From assembly GCF_900637055.1 (NCBI RefSeq), contig NZ_LR134338.1, forward strand, positions 5,486,501-5,550,500: a stretch of 64,000 nucleotides of DNA, read 5' to 3'. Shown here piece after piece: positions 17,802 through 27,149 of the stretch (positions are counted from its first letter, which is position 1; each line of letters begins with the position of its first letter). The DNA is from Brevibacillus brevis (GTDB lineage Bacteria; Bacillota; Bacilli; Brevibacillales; Brevibacillaceae). The notes below the pieces were generated by a model. It was given only the letters and a program-made list of their open reading frames with translations. It was not told the origin of the DNA and ran no database searches. The translations under genes and the position numbers were made by a program.

Positions 17802-20147
17802 CTATCCTTTTTGAATAGGAGCGAACTTCGCTAATAGCTTTTTAATGCCAGTCGGGCTTGGGAAAGCAATGTCGAGCTCCATGTCGTCGCCCGTTCCTTT
17901 TACTTTGACGACCGTACCGTTGCCCCATTTGCCATGTGCCACTCTGTCGCCAACCTTCCAATCAACGCCTGCTCCTTGACCGTGTCCAGGCAGTTTTTCA
18001 CCCGCCGGACGGGTGAACGTAGCAGGTGTGCTGCTTGCGGTTCGTTGACCCATGCCAAATTTCGGAGCAGAGCCTGCTTGTGAGGAAGACGCTCCAAACG
18101 GTCTCGCTCCCGTGTCACGTCCGAATGCACTGCCATCACGCTGTCCAAATGCACTGCTGCGTCCACCGCTGAAGCTTCGGTCCGCTGTCGCTGGATTTCC
18201 TTCCAACAGCTCTGCCGGAATTTCTTGCAGGAAGCGAGACGGCGCATTCACATTCGTACGTCCAAACAACGTCCGCATACGGGCACATGTCATGTACAGA
18301 CGTTCCTCCGCCCGTGTAATTCCCACGTAAGCCAGACGGCGCTCTTCCTCCATCTCAGCATCGTCAAACAAAGAGCGGCTATGCGGGAAGACACCTTCCT
18401 CGCAACCAACCAGGAACACGACAGGGAACTCCAGCCCTTTGGCGCTGTGCAAGGTCATTAATACAACCTGCCCCTCTGCCGATACTTCCTCCTGGGCACC
18501 GTCATCTCCCAAGGAATCGATGTCTGCCACCAGCGCGAGATCAGTCAGGAACGCTAGCAAGCTCTTGTCTTCATTTTTGCGCTCGAACTCCTGCGTAACA
18601 GACAGGAACTCCTCGATATTCTCCAGACGCGCCTGTGCTTCCAGCGTCTTTTCTTCTTTTAAAGAATCGCGGTATCCAGAGCGCTTCAGCACTTCTTCCA
18701 CCAGCTCAGTCACACTCAAGTAATCGGTCATTTGCATCAAATTCGAGATAAGATCATTAAAGGACAGGATCGCATTCGTCGTACGTGAAGGCAGCCCCAT
18801 ATAAGCCGTCTCCTGAATCGCTTGGAAAAGGGACTGACCATTTGCGTTCGCATACGCTTGTAGCTTGTCTACCGTCGTATCCCCGATATTACGCTTCGGT
18901 ACGTTGATGATTCGCTGCAAGCTGATATCGTCATCCGGATTGGAGATCAGACGCAAATAAGCCAAGATGTCCTTGATCTCTTTGCGATCGTAGAACTTGG
19001 TTCCGCCGACGATGGTGTACGGCATGTTCGATTTGATGAAAACTTCCTCGACCACACGAGACTGTGCATTCGTCCGATACAGGATCGCGAATTTGTCGTA
19101 GCGCTTGTACTGTGCCATCTGCTTGCGAATCGTATCGACGATAAAATACGCCTCGTCGTGCTCGGAATCCCCCTGGAAGCACATGATCTTGTCGCCGCCC
19201 GGATTCTCTGTCCAGAGCTTCTTTTCCTTGCGCAGCTTGTTGTTGGCAATGACCTGGTTCGCCGCCTGCAAAATCGTTTTGGTAGAGCGATAGTTTTGCT
19301 CGAGCTTGATGAGCTTGGCTTCGGGATAGTCTTTTTCAAAGTTTAAAATGATCGAGATGTCGGCACCGCGCCATTTATAAATACTTTGGTCAGCATCCCC
19401 CACGCAGCATACATTTCGATGCTTGTCTGCCAGCATGGAAATCAAAAGGTATTGCGCCCGGTTTGTATCCTGATACTCATCAACGTGTATGTAACGGAAT
19501 TTCTTTTGATAAAACTCCAATACTTCCGGCACTTCTTTAAACAGACGAACCGTCGTCATGATCAGATCGTCGAAGTCCAGTGATTGGTTGCTTCTCAGCT
19601 TTTTCTGATAAGCCGTGTAAACCTTGGCTGCCACTTGTGCAAATGGATCGCCCGCAAGACGCGTATAGGTTTCTGGATCGGTCAGCTCGTTTTTCGCTCC
19701 GCTGATCGCAGCCAAAATCGAACGCGGCTCATACTGCTTCGGATCGATGTTCAATTCTTTTAAACATTGCTTGACGACAGACAACTGGTCACCGGCATCC
19801 AAAATGGAAAAGCTGCGATTGATGCCGAGTCGGTCGATATCCCTGCGCAAAATCCGCACACACAAGGAGTGAAACGTCGACAGCCATGCATCCTGCGCTG
19901 CGGCTCCGCCAATAATGGCAGCCACACGGTTTTGCATCTCCCTCGCTGCTTTGTTGGTGAAGGTGATCGCCAAAATGCTCCAAGGTGCTACCTGTTTGGC
20001 ACTGATCAGGTATGCGATACGCTGTGTCAGTACCTTGGTCTTGCCGCTACCCGCACCGGCCAAAATCAAGACGGGGCCTTCTGTTGTAAGGACTGCTTCC
20101 CGCTGCTCCGGGTTCAGACCTGCTGTGATACGATCTGCAAAAGACAT
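17802..20147 (-). CDS. pcrA: ATP-dependent DNA helicase PcrA
   Basis: UvrD-family superfamily-1 helicase (781 residues) for repair and replication, moving 3' to 5'. Helicase motifs seen: Walker A AGAGSGKTKVL (about 31-41), TFTNKAAREM, Walker B VDEYQDTN, GDADQSIYKWRGA, LEQNYRSTKTIL, LMTLHSAKGLEFPVVF and VGITRAEERLYM. The C-terminus has a Gly/Ser-rich linker and a final Tudor-like domain (WKVGDRVAHGKWGNGTVV) that in PcrA contacts RNA polymerase. The ribosome site AAAGGTGG fits the ATG. In Bacillus pcrB lies directly upstream, but here it is 16 kb away. Confidence 0.97.
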   Translation of the reverse strand: MSFADRITAGLNPEQREAVLTTEGPVLILAGAGSGKTKVLTQRIAYLISAKQVAPWSILAITFTNKAAREMQNRVAAIIGGAAAQDAWLSTFHSLCVRILRRDIDRLGINRSFSILDAGDQLSVVKQCLKELNIDPKQYEPRSILAAISGAKNELTDPETYTRLAGDPFAQVAAKVYTAYQKKLRSNQSLDFDDLIMTTVRLFKEVPEVLEFYQKKFRYIHVDEYQDTNRAQYLLISMLADKHRNVCCVGDADQSIYKWRGADISIILNFEKDYPEAKLIKLEQNYRSTKTILQAANQVIANNKLRKEKKLWTENPGGDKIMCFQGDSEHDEAYFIVDTIRKQMAQYKRYDKFAILYRTNAQSRVVEEVFIKSNMPYTIVGGTKFYDRKEIKDILAYLRLISNPDDDISLQRIINVPKRNIGDTTVDKLQAYANANGQSLFQAIQETAYMGLPSRTTNAILSFNDLISNLMQMTDYLSVTELVEEVLKRSGYRDSLKEEKTLEAQARLENIEEFLSVTQEFERKNEDKSLLAFLTDLALVADIDSLGDDGAQEEVSAEGQVVLMTLHSAKGLEFPVVFLVGCEEGVFPHSRSLFDDAEMEEERRLAYVGITRAEERLYMTCARMRTLFGRTNVNAPSRFLQEIPAELLEGNPATADRSFSGGRSSAFGQRDGSAFGRDTGARPFGASSSQAGSAPKFGMGQRTASSTPATFTRPAGEKLPGHGQGAGVDWKVGDRVAHGKWGNGTVVKVKGTGDDMELDIAFPSPTGIKKLLAKFAPIQKG

Positions 20148-20248
20148 ATGTATAAATCCACCTTTCCACGTTCCCTAGACGAAAGCATATGTTCCTATTT
20201 TCGCACAGATCGCAGTGGAGTTCCAGTTCGTATCCCGAACAGGAAACA

Positions 20249-21049
20249 TCATCCTTTCGGCAGCAATGGCTCGTACATCAAATAAGCCCGATTCTGCGTC
20301 ATCCATTCTTGCTCCACCCATTCTCCTTCCAGCGTATAAACATCACGATACAATTCATTTTTCCGTTCATACCCTCCCCAAATCGAAGGATGAATCTCAT
20401 GTTCTTTCTCGATAATGACATACGTCCGTGTCGGTGGCATGTCTGAACGCCATTCCCCTACCAAATGTGTATCGGTCAGGTAGACATGCAGTTGAAAGGG
20501 CTGTTGCGTCCGGTTGGCGATTTGCAAATCCAGATAATTATAGAAACAAGTCGCTCCACTTCCGAACGGCTGTGTCCGATTCGAATCGGGAAAAACATCG
20601 TAGCTATGACGATGCCGTTCCGTCACTGTCAATGGCGTATGCAAGGTCATCCAGTACAGCAGATTCGAGAGCTGACAAAGCCCTCCGCCAACTCCGGCCG
20701 TGACGCGTCCCTGCGAGAGCAGCATGCCCTCTACATAGCCTTTGCTACGGGTCGGCTTGCCAATCTGCTTCCAGTACGAAAAGGTTTCCCCAGGGTGGAT
20801 GAGCAATCCGTTCAGTCGTGCAATCGCCAGGCGCAAATTGATCACTTTGTTGTGCTGCATCCACATCTCCACGTTCTGCAATGGGCGTAACAAAATCGTT
20901 TGATGTGAATAATGGACATTACGCAACAAATCGCTTCTTTTCTCATGAGCGAACCTCGTTTGACCAAATGTCCATTGTACATACCTTTTCCAACGAAAAT
21001 ATGTCATGCCTGCTGCTAAACGCCATTTCCCCCGTACAATCGGTTTCAT
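20249..21049 (-). CDS. VanW-family protein
   Basis: A 266-residue member of the VanW family, named from a vancomycin-resistance cluster but common in Firmicutes and of unknown biochemical function. Conserved features seen: NLRLAIARLNGLLIHPGETFSYW and the glycine-rich GVGGGLCQLSNLLYW with its cysteine. The N-terminus is basic and has no clear signal peptide. The start follows GGGGTG. It is divergent from the DUF418 gene with about 195 bp between. A role in wall remodelling is possible but not shown. Confidence 0.85.
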   Translation of the reverse strand: MKPIVRGKWRLAAGMTYFRWKRYVQWTFGQTRFAHEKRSDLLRNVHYSHQTILLRPLQNVEMWMQHNKVINLRLAIARLNGLLIHPGETFSYWKQIGKPTRSKGYVEGMLLSQGRVTAGVGGGLCQLSNLLYWMTLHTPLTVTERHRHSYDVFPDSNRTQPFGSGATCFYNYLDLQIANRTQQPFQLHVYLTDTHLVGEWRSDMPPTRTYVIIEKEHEIHPSIWGGYERKNELYRDVYTLEGEWVEQEWMTQNRAYLMYEPLLPKG

Positions 21050-21245
21050 TTATGCACCCCGACTTCCTGATTATTACAATAGACGCAGGAATTTGGTAGG
21101 AAGTTGCGGTCGAATACGGGAGATCCCCTCACTTCTTACACTTTTGTAAGCGAGACGTAAGCAAATGCTATTTCTCCTCCATCCCGGGATAAGCTAGGAT
21201 AGGAAAAGTGCGCGATCGGACGACGGACAACGAGAGAAGGAAGTG

Positions 21246-22295
21246 ATGGGATTGAAAGAAAACGCACCTACCGTGAACCAACGAATTGATGCATTAGATA
21301 CCGTACGGGGCTTCGCCTTAATGGGCATTCTCCTCGTCAACATCGTGGCATTGCTGTATGCGCAATCACCTGAAATAGGAAGTGTAGACCACTGGCTGTT
21401 CCAGTTTTTCAATTTCTTTGTGGAATCGCGCTTCTTCGTGATCTTTTCCTTCTTGTTTGGTGTGGGCTTCTATATTTTCATCAGTCGAGCAAAAGCAAAA
21501 GGGGCCAACAGCATCGCTTTGTTCATTCGGCGCCTGATTGCGCTACTCGCTCTTGGCTTTATGCATAAAATGTTTCACCCTGGCGAAGCACTCTTCATCT
21601 ACGCCATCTTCGGATTCATCTTACTGCCTTTTTATCGATTGAAGGCGCGAACCAATCTGATCATCGGACTTGTTCTGTCGATAGCTGTCTGTGCTACCGG
21701 CTTCAAACCGCTATTGGTGCTTCCATTGTTTATTTTGGGACTTGCTGTCGGGCAGTACGGAGTCTTTCAGGACATTCCGAGATTTTTGCCTGTGATTAAA
21801 AAAGTGCAGGGCGTGACCTTCGTCCTTTCGTTAATCGGCTTGTTTATCCAATACCGACTGACTCCAGCTGATCCGGCAATGGGTGGGGCGAATCTGGTTG
21901 TAGATGATTCCATGTCAGAAGAAACCCTTCAGCAGCTGATGAACTACACGATTGCCTTGACCTCCACAGGTCTTGTCATGGCTGCCTTTTACACGACGAC
22001 CTTGATTCGGCTGCTGCAAAATAAAACCGTCCAGACCGTCCTCTCTCCGCTGACCAGCTATGGGCGCATGGCGTTGACAAACTACGTCGGACAAACCGTA
22101 TTGATCCTTGTGGGAAGCTATATGTTCGATTGGTTTGGCAATCTCGGCTACCTGCAAACGACACTGATCTGCCTTGGTATCTACGTGGTGCAGATGGTAT
22201 TTAGTGTACTTTGGCTGTCTGTCTTCCGCATGGGACCACTTGAGTGGGTATGGCGATTATTTACGTATATGAAAATCACACCGCTGCGAAAATAA
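21246..22295 (+). CDS. DUF418/YeiB-family integral membrane protein
   Basis: Membrane protein of 349 residues with about nine or ten hydrophobic helices. The N-terminal RIDALDTVRGFALMGILLVNIV is typical of the DUF418 (YeiB/YrkO) family, related to acyltransferase-3 membrane folds, and the C-terminal half carries GRMALTNYVGQ and PLEWVWR, both family hallmarks. The ATG at 21246 is preferred over GTG 21243 because of GAAGGA spacing. No substrate is known. It ends in a bidirectional terminator shared with mglC. Confidence 0.88.
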   Translation: MGLKENAPTVNQRIDALDTVRGFALMGILLVNIVALLYAQSPEIGSVDHWLFQFFNFFVESRFFVIFSFLFGVGFYIFISRAKAKGANSIALFIRRLIALLALGFMHKMFHPGEALFIYAIFGFILLPFYRLKARTNLIIGLVLSIAVCATGFKPLLVLPLFILGLAVGQYGVFQDIPRFLPVIKKVQGVTFVLSLIGLFIQYRLTPADPAMGGANLVVDDSMSEETLQQLMNYTIALTSTGLVMAAFYTTTLIRLLQNKTVQTVLSPLTSYGRMALTNYVGQTVLILVGSYMFDWFGNLGYLQTTLICLGIYVVQMVFSVLWLSVFRMGPLEWVWRLFTYMKITPLRK

Positions 22296-22303
22296 ACAAT
22301 TAA

Positions 22304-22356
22304 AGACCCCAGAAAAGCTGCCTTGGTTGACAGCTGACCGGGGTCTCTTATTATTT
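22304..22356. terminator. Bidirectional terminator between the DUF418 gene and mglC
   Basis: AGACCCC (22304-22310) pairs with GGGGTCT (22340-22346), and AGCTG and CAGCT pair inside. The A-rich left and T-rich right flanks suit both convergent genes. Confidence 0.8.
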
Positions 22357-23370
22357 TTTCGCCAAGTATTTGCGAATGTCAAAAGCAACGGCTGCCACAA
22401 TGATGAGTCCTTTGATGATGAGCTGCCAATACGGGCTGACTCCGATAAACGTAAGTCCGTAGTTGATGACGCCAAAAATAAGGACACCCGCAAGCACACC
22501 TGGAACGGTACCAATTCCGCCAGACGTCGAGACTCCCCCTACCACACAGGCTGCAATGGCGTCCAGCTCGTACATGTTGCCGTAGTTGTTCGTCGCGCCA
22601 CCTGTCCGGGCTGCCTCCAGAACTCCTCCGAGTCCATACAGGGCACCAGCAATGGCATAGATAATCATGAGGTTGAAAGCGACGTTGATCCCGGAAACAG
22701 TTGCGGCCTGCATGTTGCCTCCGATGGCGTACATGTTTTTACCAAGCCGTGTTTTGTTGAAGATTACCCAGACGATGAAGGCAACCATGATCGCAATGAT
22801 GACAATATACGGAATCGAATACGGGCCACTCGGGCCGATGTACCCTGTCCCAAGCTGATTGAAGTCACTCCGCAGTCCAGCGATTGGCTGCGATTGATTG
22901 GGCTCCATATCAAAATAGATGGAGTTGAACCCGTATACAATGACCATCATGCCCAACGTAGCGATAAAAGGTGGCACACTAAAACGAGACACAATAATGC
23001 CGTTGATCAGACCAACCAGCAAGCCCGCAGCGATTGCGATGAGAATGGGGATAAGCAACGGCAAATCGGGTAAATCCGGGAAAAACCTCCGCGGATAGTC
23101 TTGGCTTTGCAGCATTGAGGCAGAGATGACAGCCGTCAATCCGACCACTCGCCCCGCGGAAAGATCCGTTCCGCCTGTAATAAGAACAAACGCAGCACCC
23201 AAGGCAATAATAGCGCGAGTGGAGGATTGCACCAAAATATCCCGAAGCGTTGTAATGGAAAGAAAATTAGGGTCGTAAATCGCAATTCCCGCGATCAACA
23301 AAACCAGAACGATATAGATGGCGTTTTGCGTAACAAAGCCTTGCACCTGTTTAGCAGACAACTGAGACAT
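22351..23370 (-). CDS. mglC: Sugar ABC transporter permease (MglC/RbsC type)
   Basis: Inner-membrane permease of 339 residues, with about 8-10 hydrophobic helices and family phrases GAAFVLITGGTDLSAGRVVGL, FIATLGMMVIVYG and a GGVSTSGGIGTVPG loop near the C-terminus that contacts the ATPase. It is the membrane component of a CUT2-type importer for galactose, methyl-galactoside or a similar monosaccharide. It is last in the mglB-mglA-mglC operon, with an AAAGGAGG ribosome site. The exact sugar cannot be read from sequence. Confidence 0.9.
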   Translation of the reverse strand: MSQLSAKQVQGFVTQNAIYIVLVLLIAGIAIYDPNFLSITTLRDILVQSSTRAIIALGAAFVLITGGTDLSAGRVVGLTAVISASMLQSQDYPRRFFPDLPDLPLLIPILIAIAAGLLVGLINGIIVSRFSVPPFIATLGMMVIVYGFNSIYFDMEPNQSQPIAGLRSDFNQLGTGYIGPSGPYSIPYIVIIAIMVAFIVWVIFNKTRLGKNMYAIGGNMQAATVSGINVAFNLMIIYAIAGALYGLGGVLEAARTGGATNNYGNMYELDAIAACVVGGVSTSGGIGTVPGVLAGVLIFGVINYGLTFIGVSPYWQLIIKGLIIVAAVAFDIRKYLAKK

Positions 23371-23388
23371 GCCTGTTCGCCTCCTTTC

Positions 23389-24906
23389 TCATGCAAGATG
23401 TTTGGTAGCCAGCCGCATAATCTCTTCTTCGGTTGCCGCTGTACCCGACAAAAAACCGGAGAGCCTACCCTCGCACATGACCATGATTCGATCTGACATT
23501 CCAAGCAACTCTGGCATTTCCGAGGAAATCATAATGATCCCTTTTCCTTGACTCGCCAGTTCCGCGATGATGGTATAGATTTCGTATTTGGCGCCAACAT
23601 CGACTCCACGCGTAGGTTCGTCCAGCAATAAAATATCCGGATCAGTCAAAAGCCACCTCGCCAACAGAACCTTTTGCTGATTGCCCCCTGACAGGTTTTT
23701 GATCAAGGCTTTCATAGAGGGAGTCTTGACGCGGAGCATCTCGATGCTTCGGCTGACATCCGCTCTTCGCTTGCGCTCATTGAGGAGCAGAAAAGGTGTT
23801 TGGTAACTGGCCAAATTCGCGATGACCGTATTTTCCAGAATCGATAAGACAGGAATGATGCCAGTGACTCGCCGCTCCTCCGTCAAGAGCGCCATTTTGT
23901 GCTTCTTCGCATCCTTCGGTGATTTGATCCGCACCTCCTGACCGTTGATCGACACTTTTCCTGCTGACACTGCGCGCAATCCAAACAATGCCTCAATCAG
24001 CTCTGTTCGTTGTGCGCCCACGAGACCGCCTACGCCCAAGATTTCGCCTTTGCGCAATTCAAACGACACGTGCTGAAATGACTGGGAAAATGGAGAGCTC
24101 AGTCCTTCTACCTTTAAAATCGGTTCCCCTGGCGAATTCGATCGACTCGGGAAACGCTGCGTCAGGTCCCGTCCAACCATTTTCGAGATGATCAGGTCTG
24201 TCGTCAGCTCGGCTGCCCGCCATGTTCCAATGAGCTTGCCATCGCGCATGATCGTCACGTCATCCGCAATCCGTAAAATTTCTTCCATCTTGTGCGAAAT
24301 ATAGATGATGGCGACACCTCTGCTCTTCAGTTCGCGGATGATCGCAAATAGCTGCTCCACCTCGTTTCCCGTCAGTGAAGACGTCGGTTCGTCCATAATA
24401 ATCACTTTGGATTGGTAGGAAACAGCTTTGGCTATTTCAAGCGACTGTACCTTGGATACAGACAAATCACGGACAACAGCGTGCGGATTCAAATCCATTC
24501 CCAGATCAGCAAACAGCTTCTTCGTATCCGCGAGCATTCTTGTCTCATCCACAAACGGAAAAGGACCGATTCTTTTGACCGGAAAACGACCTAGCCAAAT
24601 GTTTTCCATGACATTGCGAAAGGGCACCGGATGCAGCTCTTGATGAATCATGGAGATGCCATGGGCCAGCGCGTCCTTTGAGCTGCTCATCGTCACCTGC
24701 TCATTGTTTAGCAGGATTTCTCCCGCATCTGGTCGATATATTCCGAAGAGACACTTCATCAGGGTCGATTTGCCTGCCCCATTCTCTCCCATCAGTGCAT
24801 GAACAGTTCCGGGACGGACTTTTAGCGTGACATCGTCGAGTGCCTTGACCCCTGGAAATTCTTTATGAATGTGGTTCATTTCCAACAAAAATGCATGCTG
24901 AGCCAT
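23389..24906 (-). CDS. mglA: Sugar ABC transporter ATP-binding protein (MglA/RbsA type)
   Basis: Double-ATPase subunit (505 residues) of a CUT2 sugar importer. The first half is complete: GENGAGKSTLMK (Walker A), SVSKVQSLEIAKA (signature) and VIIMDEPTS (Walker B). The second half has a degenerate Walker A (GGLVGAQRTELIE) but intact NLSGGNQQKVLLA and ILLLDEPTRGVDVGA, the usual asymmetry of RbsA/MglA proteins. It sits 18 bp before mglC. A stable hairpin separates it from mglB, which may set a lower level of the ATPase than of the binding protein. Confidence 0.94.
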   Translation of the reverse strand: MAQHAFLLEMNHIHKEFPGVKALDDVTLKVRPGTVHALMGENGAGKSTLMKCLFGIYRPDAGEILLNNEQVTMSSSKDALAHGISMIHQELHPVPFRNVMENIWLGRFPVKRIGPFPFVDETRMLADTKKLFADLGMDLNPHAVVRDLSVSKVQSLEIAKAVSYQSKVIIMDEPTSSLTGNEVEQLFAIIRELKSRGVAIIYISHKMEEILRIADDVTIMRDGKLIGTWRAAELTTDLIISKMVGRDLTQRFPSRSNSPGEPILKVEGLSSPFSQSFQHVSFELRKGEILGVGGLVGAQRTELIEALFGLRAVSAGKVSINGQEVRIKSPKDAKKHKMALLTEERRVTGIIPVLSILENTVIANLASYQTPFLLLNERKRRADVSRSIEMLRVKTPSMKALIKNLSGGNQQKVLLARWLLTDPDILLLDEPTRGVDVGAKYEIYTIIAELASQGKGIIMISSEMPELLGMSDRIMVMCEGRLSGFLSGTAATEEEIMRLATKHLA

Positions 24907-24948
24907 GCGAGTGCCCTCCTTTTTGCAAAATCATCCCCATCACCGAAA

Positions 24949-24985
24949 CAGGAGAGTCGGATTCGTCTCTTCACCGACTCTCCTG
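24949..24985 (-). promoter_or_regulatory. Intercistronic stem-loop between mglB and mglA
   Basis: A perfect 12-bp stem (CAGGAGAGTCGG at 24949-24960 with CCGACTCTCCTG at 24974-24985) lies just after the mglB stop. On the minus strand it is not followed by a proper T run, so it is more likely an mRNA-stabilising or leaky attenuating structure than a full terminator. Confidence 0.6.
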
Positions 24986-24989
24986 CTTT

Positions 24990-26036
24990 TTATTTCGCGT
25001 CGTTCATGTTTTCCTTGGTGATTTTTTTGTAGGGCACCCACACGTACTTCCCATCCGTAATGTCAAAGCCTGTAGAATCTTTCGTTGGCGTTTCACCCTT
25101 CGCCAAAGACGCCGCGATGCTAAGGGTGGCTTTTCCTTGGTTATTCGCATCGTTGAGGACCGTTCCGAGCAAGGTTCCCGCCTCCAACTCCTTCAACGCA
25201 GGTGCTGTGGCGTCCACGCCAACAACAGGCATGTACTTGCCATTCGCAAAATAGCCAGATGCCTTCAGCGCTTCGATTGCCCCCAGTGCCATATCGTCGT
25301 TGTTGGCAAGAACGGCTTCGATCTTGTCACCGGAAGCTGCGAGGAAGGCTGCCATCTTTTCCTGCCCTTTTACGCGATCCCACATGGCCGTATCTTCCGC
25401 GACCTTCTCTACTTTAATCCCTGCATCTTCAATCGCCTTCACCGAAAACTTCGTCCGCAGCTCAGCATCCTGATGCCCTGGCTCGCCTTTTAACATGACA
25501 TATTGGAGGACACCATCCTTGTTTTTATCTGCTTCCGGATTTGCCTTCCAGTAATCGACGATCAGCTCGCCGGAGATTGTGCCGGATTCCTCCGCTTTTG
25601 CTCCCACGTAGTAAACCTTATCCCACTTCTGCATATCCTCTGGCATCGGCTCACGGTTGAAGAAGACGACGGGAATATTGGCTTGTTTCGCCTTGTCGAT
25701 AAGGACGCCAGCAGCTGTGCGATCCACCGGATTGATGGCGAGGGCATTTACCTTTTTGTTAATGAACAAATCCACTTTGTCATTTTGCGTAGGCTGGGCA
25801 TTTTGGCTGTCTACAATGTCCACTTCCGCTTTGCCTTCTGCGGCTTTCGAAATCGCATTGCGCACTCCTGTCATGAACGTATCATCGAACTTGTAGATGG
25901 CGACTCCGATTTTGGGATTCCCCGCAGGAGACGAGCCTCCCCCGGACGCTGCCGGCTGCGAACCGCCAGATTGTGAGCATCCAACCACCGAGAGTGTAAC
26001 AGCGGCTACCAGTGTAGTGGCAATCAGCTTTCTCAT
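24990..26036 (-). CDS. mglB: Galactose/methyl-galactoside-type substrate-binding lipoprotein
   Basis: Extracytoplasmic sugar-binding lipoprotein of 348 residues. The signal peptide ends in the lipobox VVGC (Cys 20), followed by a Gly/Ser linker. The periplasmic-binding fold shows features of the MglB group: GVAIYKFDDTFMTGVRNAI at the start of the first lobe, VFFNREPM, KPGHQDAE-like KGEPGHQDAE, VLANNDDMALGAIEAL and VGVDATAPAL. Those match galactose/glucose binding proteins, which makes galactose or glucose the best guess. First gene of mglBAC, with a cre site upstream. Confidence 0.92.
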   Translation of the reverse strand: MRKLIATTLVAAVTLSVVGCSQSGGSQPAASGGGSSPAGNPKIGVAIYKFDDTFMTGVRNAISKAAEGKAEVDIVDSQNAQPTQNDKVDLFINKKVNALAINPVDRTAAGVLIDKAKQANIPVVFFNREPMPEDMQKWDKVYYVGAKAEESGTISGELIVDYWKANPEADKNKDGVLQYVMLKGEPGHQDAELRTKFSVKAIEDAGIKVEKVAEDTAMWDRVKGQEKMAAFLAASGDKIEAVLANNDDMALGAIEALKASGYFANGKYMPVVGVDATAPALKELEAGTLLGTVLNDANNQGKATLSIAASLAKGETPTKDSTGFDITDGKYVWVPYKKITKENMNDAK

Positions 26037-26084
26037 TCGATAATCCCCCTTTATCCCCTATGTTTACATCTGATATACACCAAA

Positions 26085-26098
26085 TGTAAGCGTTTTCC
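26085..26098 (-). promoter_or_regulatory. Candidate CcpA-binding cre site upstream of mglB
   Basis: The minus strand reads GGAAAACGCTTACA, which differs from the cre consensus TGWAANCGNTNNCA at one position. It lies 49-62 bases upstream of the mglB start, in the 126-bp gap after the preceding gene. It would put the transporter under carbon catabolite repression. Confidence 0.65.
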
Positions 26099-26162
26099 CA
26101 AGTGTGTTCCATCGAAAATCCTGCGCATTTCTATCAAAATTCTCATCTGTTTTTTCGGTGGC

Positions 26163-27149
26163 CTATTTTACGAAGGGGAAGAGGAGCTTTTGATTCTCCG
26201 ACCAAAACATATTCTCCCGATCGATTGCTTTTGTTCCGGTGTCGACCAGACTGGGCACTGCTTCTCCGTTGCTCGCTTCGACTGCGTACTTGACGCCGAG
26301 ATATCCCATCGATAGCGGCTTCTGGATGATCGTCGCGGAGATGATCCCTTCCTGCAAATACTCCAGCACTTCCGGTGGACTGTCGATTGCTACGATTTTG
26401 ACTTTGTCCCGCAGTCCACTGTTTTCCATTTCCTCGGCCACACCGATCGCTGTACTGGCATCGAGTGCAATCACCCCTTTCAACTGCGGATGCTTGCGGA
26501 TCAGTTCGCGCGTCCACTCACCGATCTGCTTTTTATCCAAGGGAACATTTTCGTTGGCAATCAATTCAACCTGCGTTTCCCGTGGGAGCAAATCGAGGAC
26601 GCCCTGTTCTCTTCGTTTGGCATTTGCCTTTACCCGATCTGTGCCGAGCAATGCGATTTGTCCTTTTTTCTCGATCAGGTACATCATTTTTTCGAATGCC
26701 TTCATGCCCATATCGTAGTTATCCGTCCCAATGTAGCTTTTGACGGCTGAATCTTTTCCGACGGTGTCGAGTACAAGGATCGGGATGGCCCTCTCCCTAG
26801 CCAGCTTGATAGCTTCTCGCAAAACGTGTTCGTCACTAGGTGCCACCACGATTGTCTCGGAGCCATCTGCGATTGCCTGCTGCACCAGCTCCATTTGCCT
26901 GTGGGCATCCTCCTCATAGTCTGGCGCGTAAAAATTCAGGTTTCGCTCATATTCCTTGGCAGCCATCTCCGCCCCGAGCTTGACCGTTCGCCAATAATCG
27001 CCGTGCTTCATACGGACGATCAGCGCCACTGTCTTTTTCTTGCCTACTTCCCCATCTGTAAGCGGAGCACTGCATGAGCAAAAAAGCGTCACCACTGCCA
27101 AAACGACCAGTCCGTATACGCTCAAACGTTTCACCGCTGCCGTCCTCAT
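26163..27149 (-). CDS. Second sugar-binding lipoprotein, likely sensor partner of the two-component system
   Basis: Periplasmic-binding-protein-like lipoprotein of 328 residues, RbsB/YtfQ/LacI-type fold. The signal sequence ends near FCSC. Visible phrases: VALIVRMKHGDYWRTV, VVAPSDEHVLREAIKLA, PILVLDTVGKDS and GVIALDASTAIGVAEEM. It begins at the ATG at 27149, overlapping the kinase stop by ATGA, so it is co-translated with the kinase and is probably not the main transporter binding protein. It more likely presents a sugar to the kinase. An upstream 13-codon extension is open but is overlapped by the kinase. Confidence 0.85.
   Translation of the reverse strand: MRTAAVKRLSVYGLVVLAVVTLFCSCSAPLTDGEVGKKKTVALIVRMKHGDYWRTVKLGAEMAAKEYERNLNFYAPDYEEDAHRQMELVQQAIADGSETIVVAPSDEHVLREAIKLARERAIPILVLDTVGKDSAVKSYIGTDNYDMGMKAFEKMMYLIEKKGQIALLGTDRVKANAKRREQGVLDLLPRETQVELIANENVPLDKKQIGEWTRELIRKHPQLKGVIALDASTAIGVAEEMENSGLRDKVKIVAIDSPPEVLEYLQEGIISATIIQKPLSMGYLGVKYAVEASNGEAVPSLVDTGTKAIDRENMFWSENQKLLFPFVK

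Noticed and set aside
24949..24985. Full terminator between mglB and mglA
   Set aside because: The 12-bp stem is strong, but no run of T follows on the minus strand, so the operon is probably continuous.
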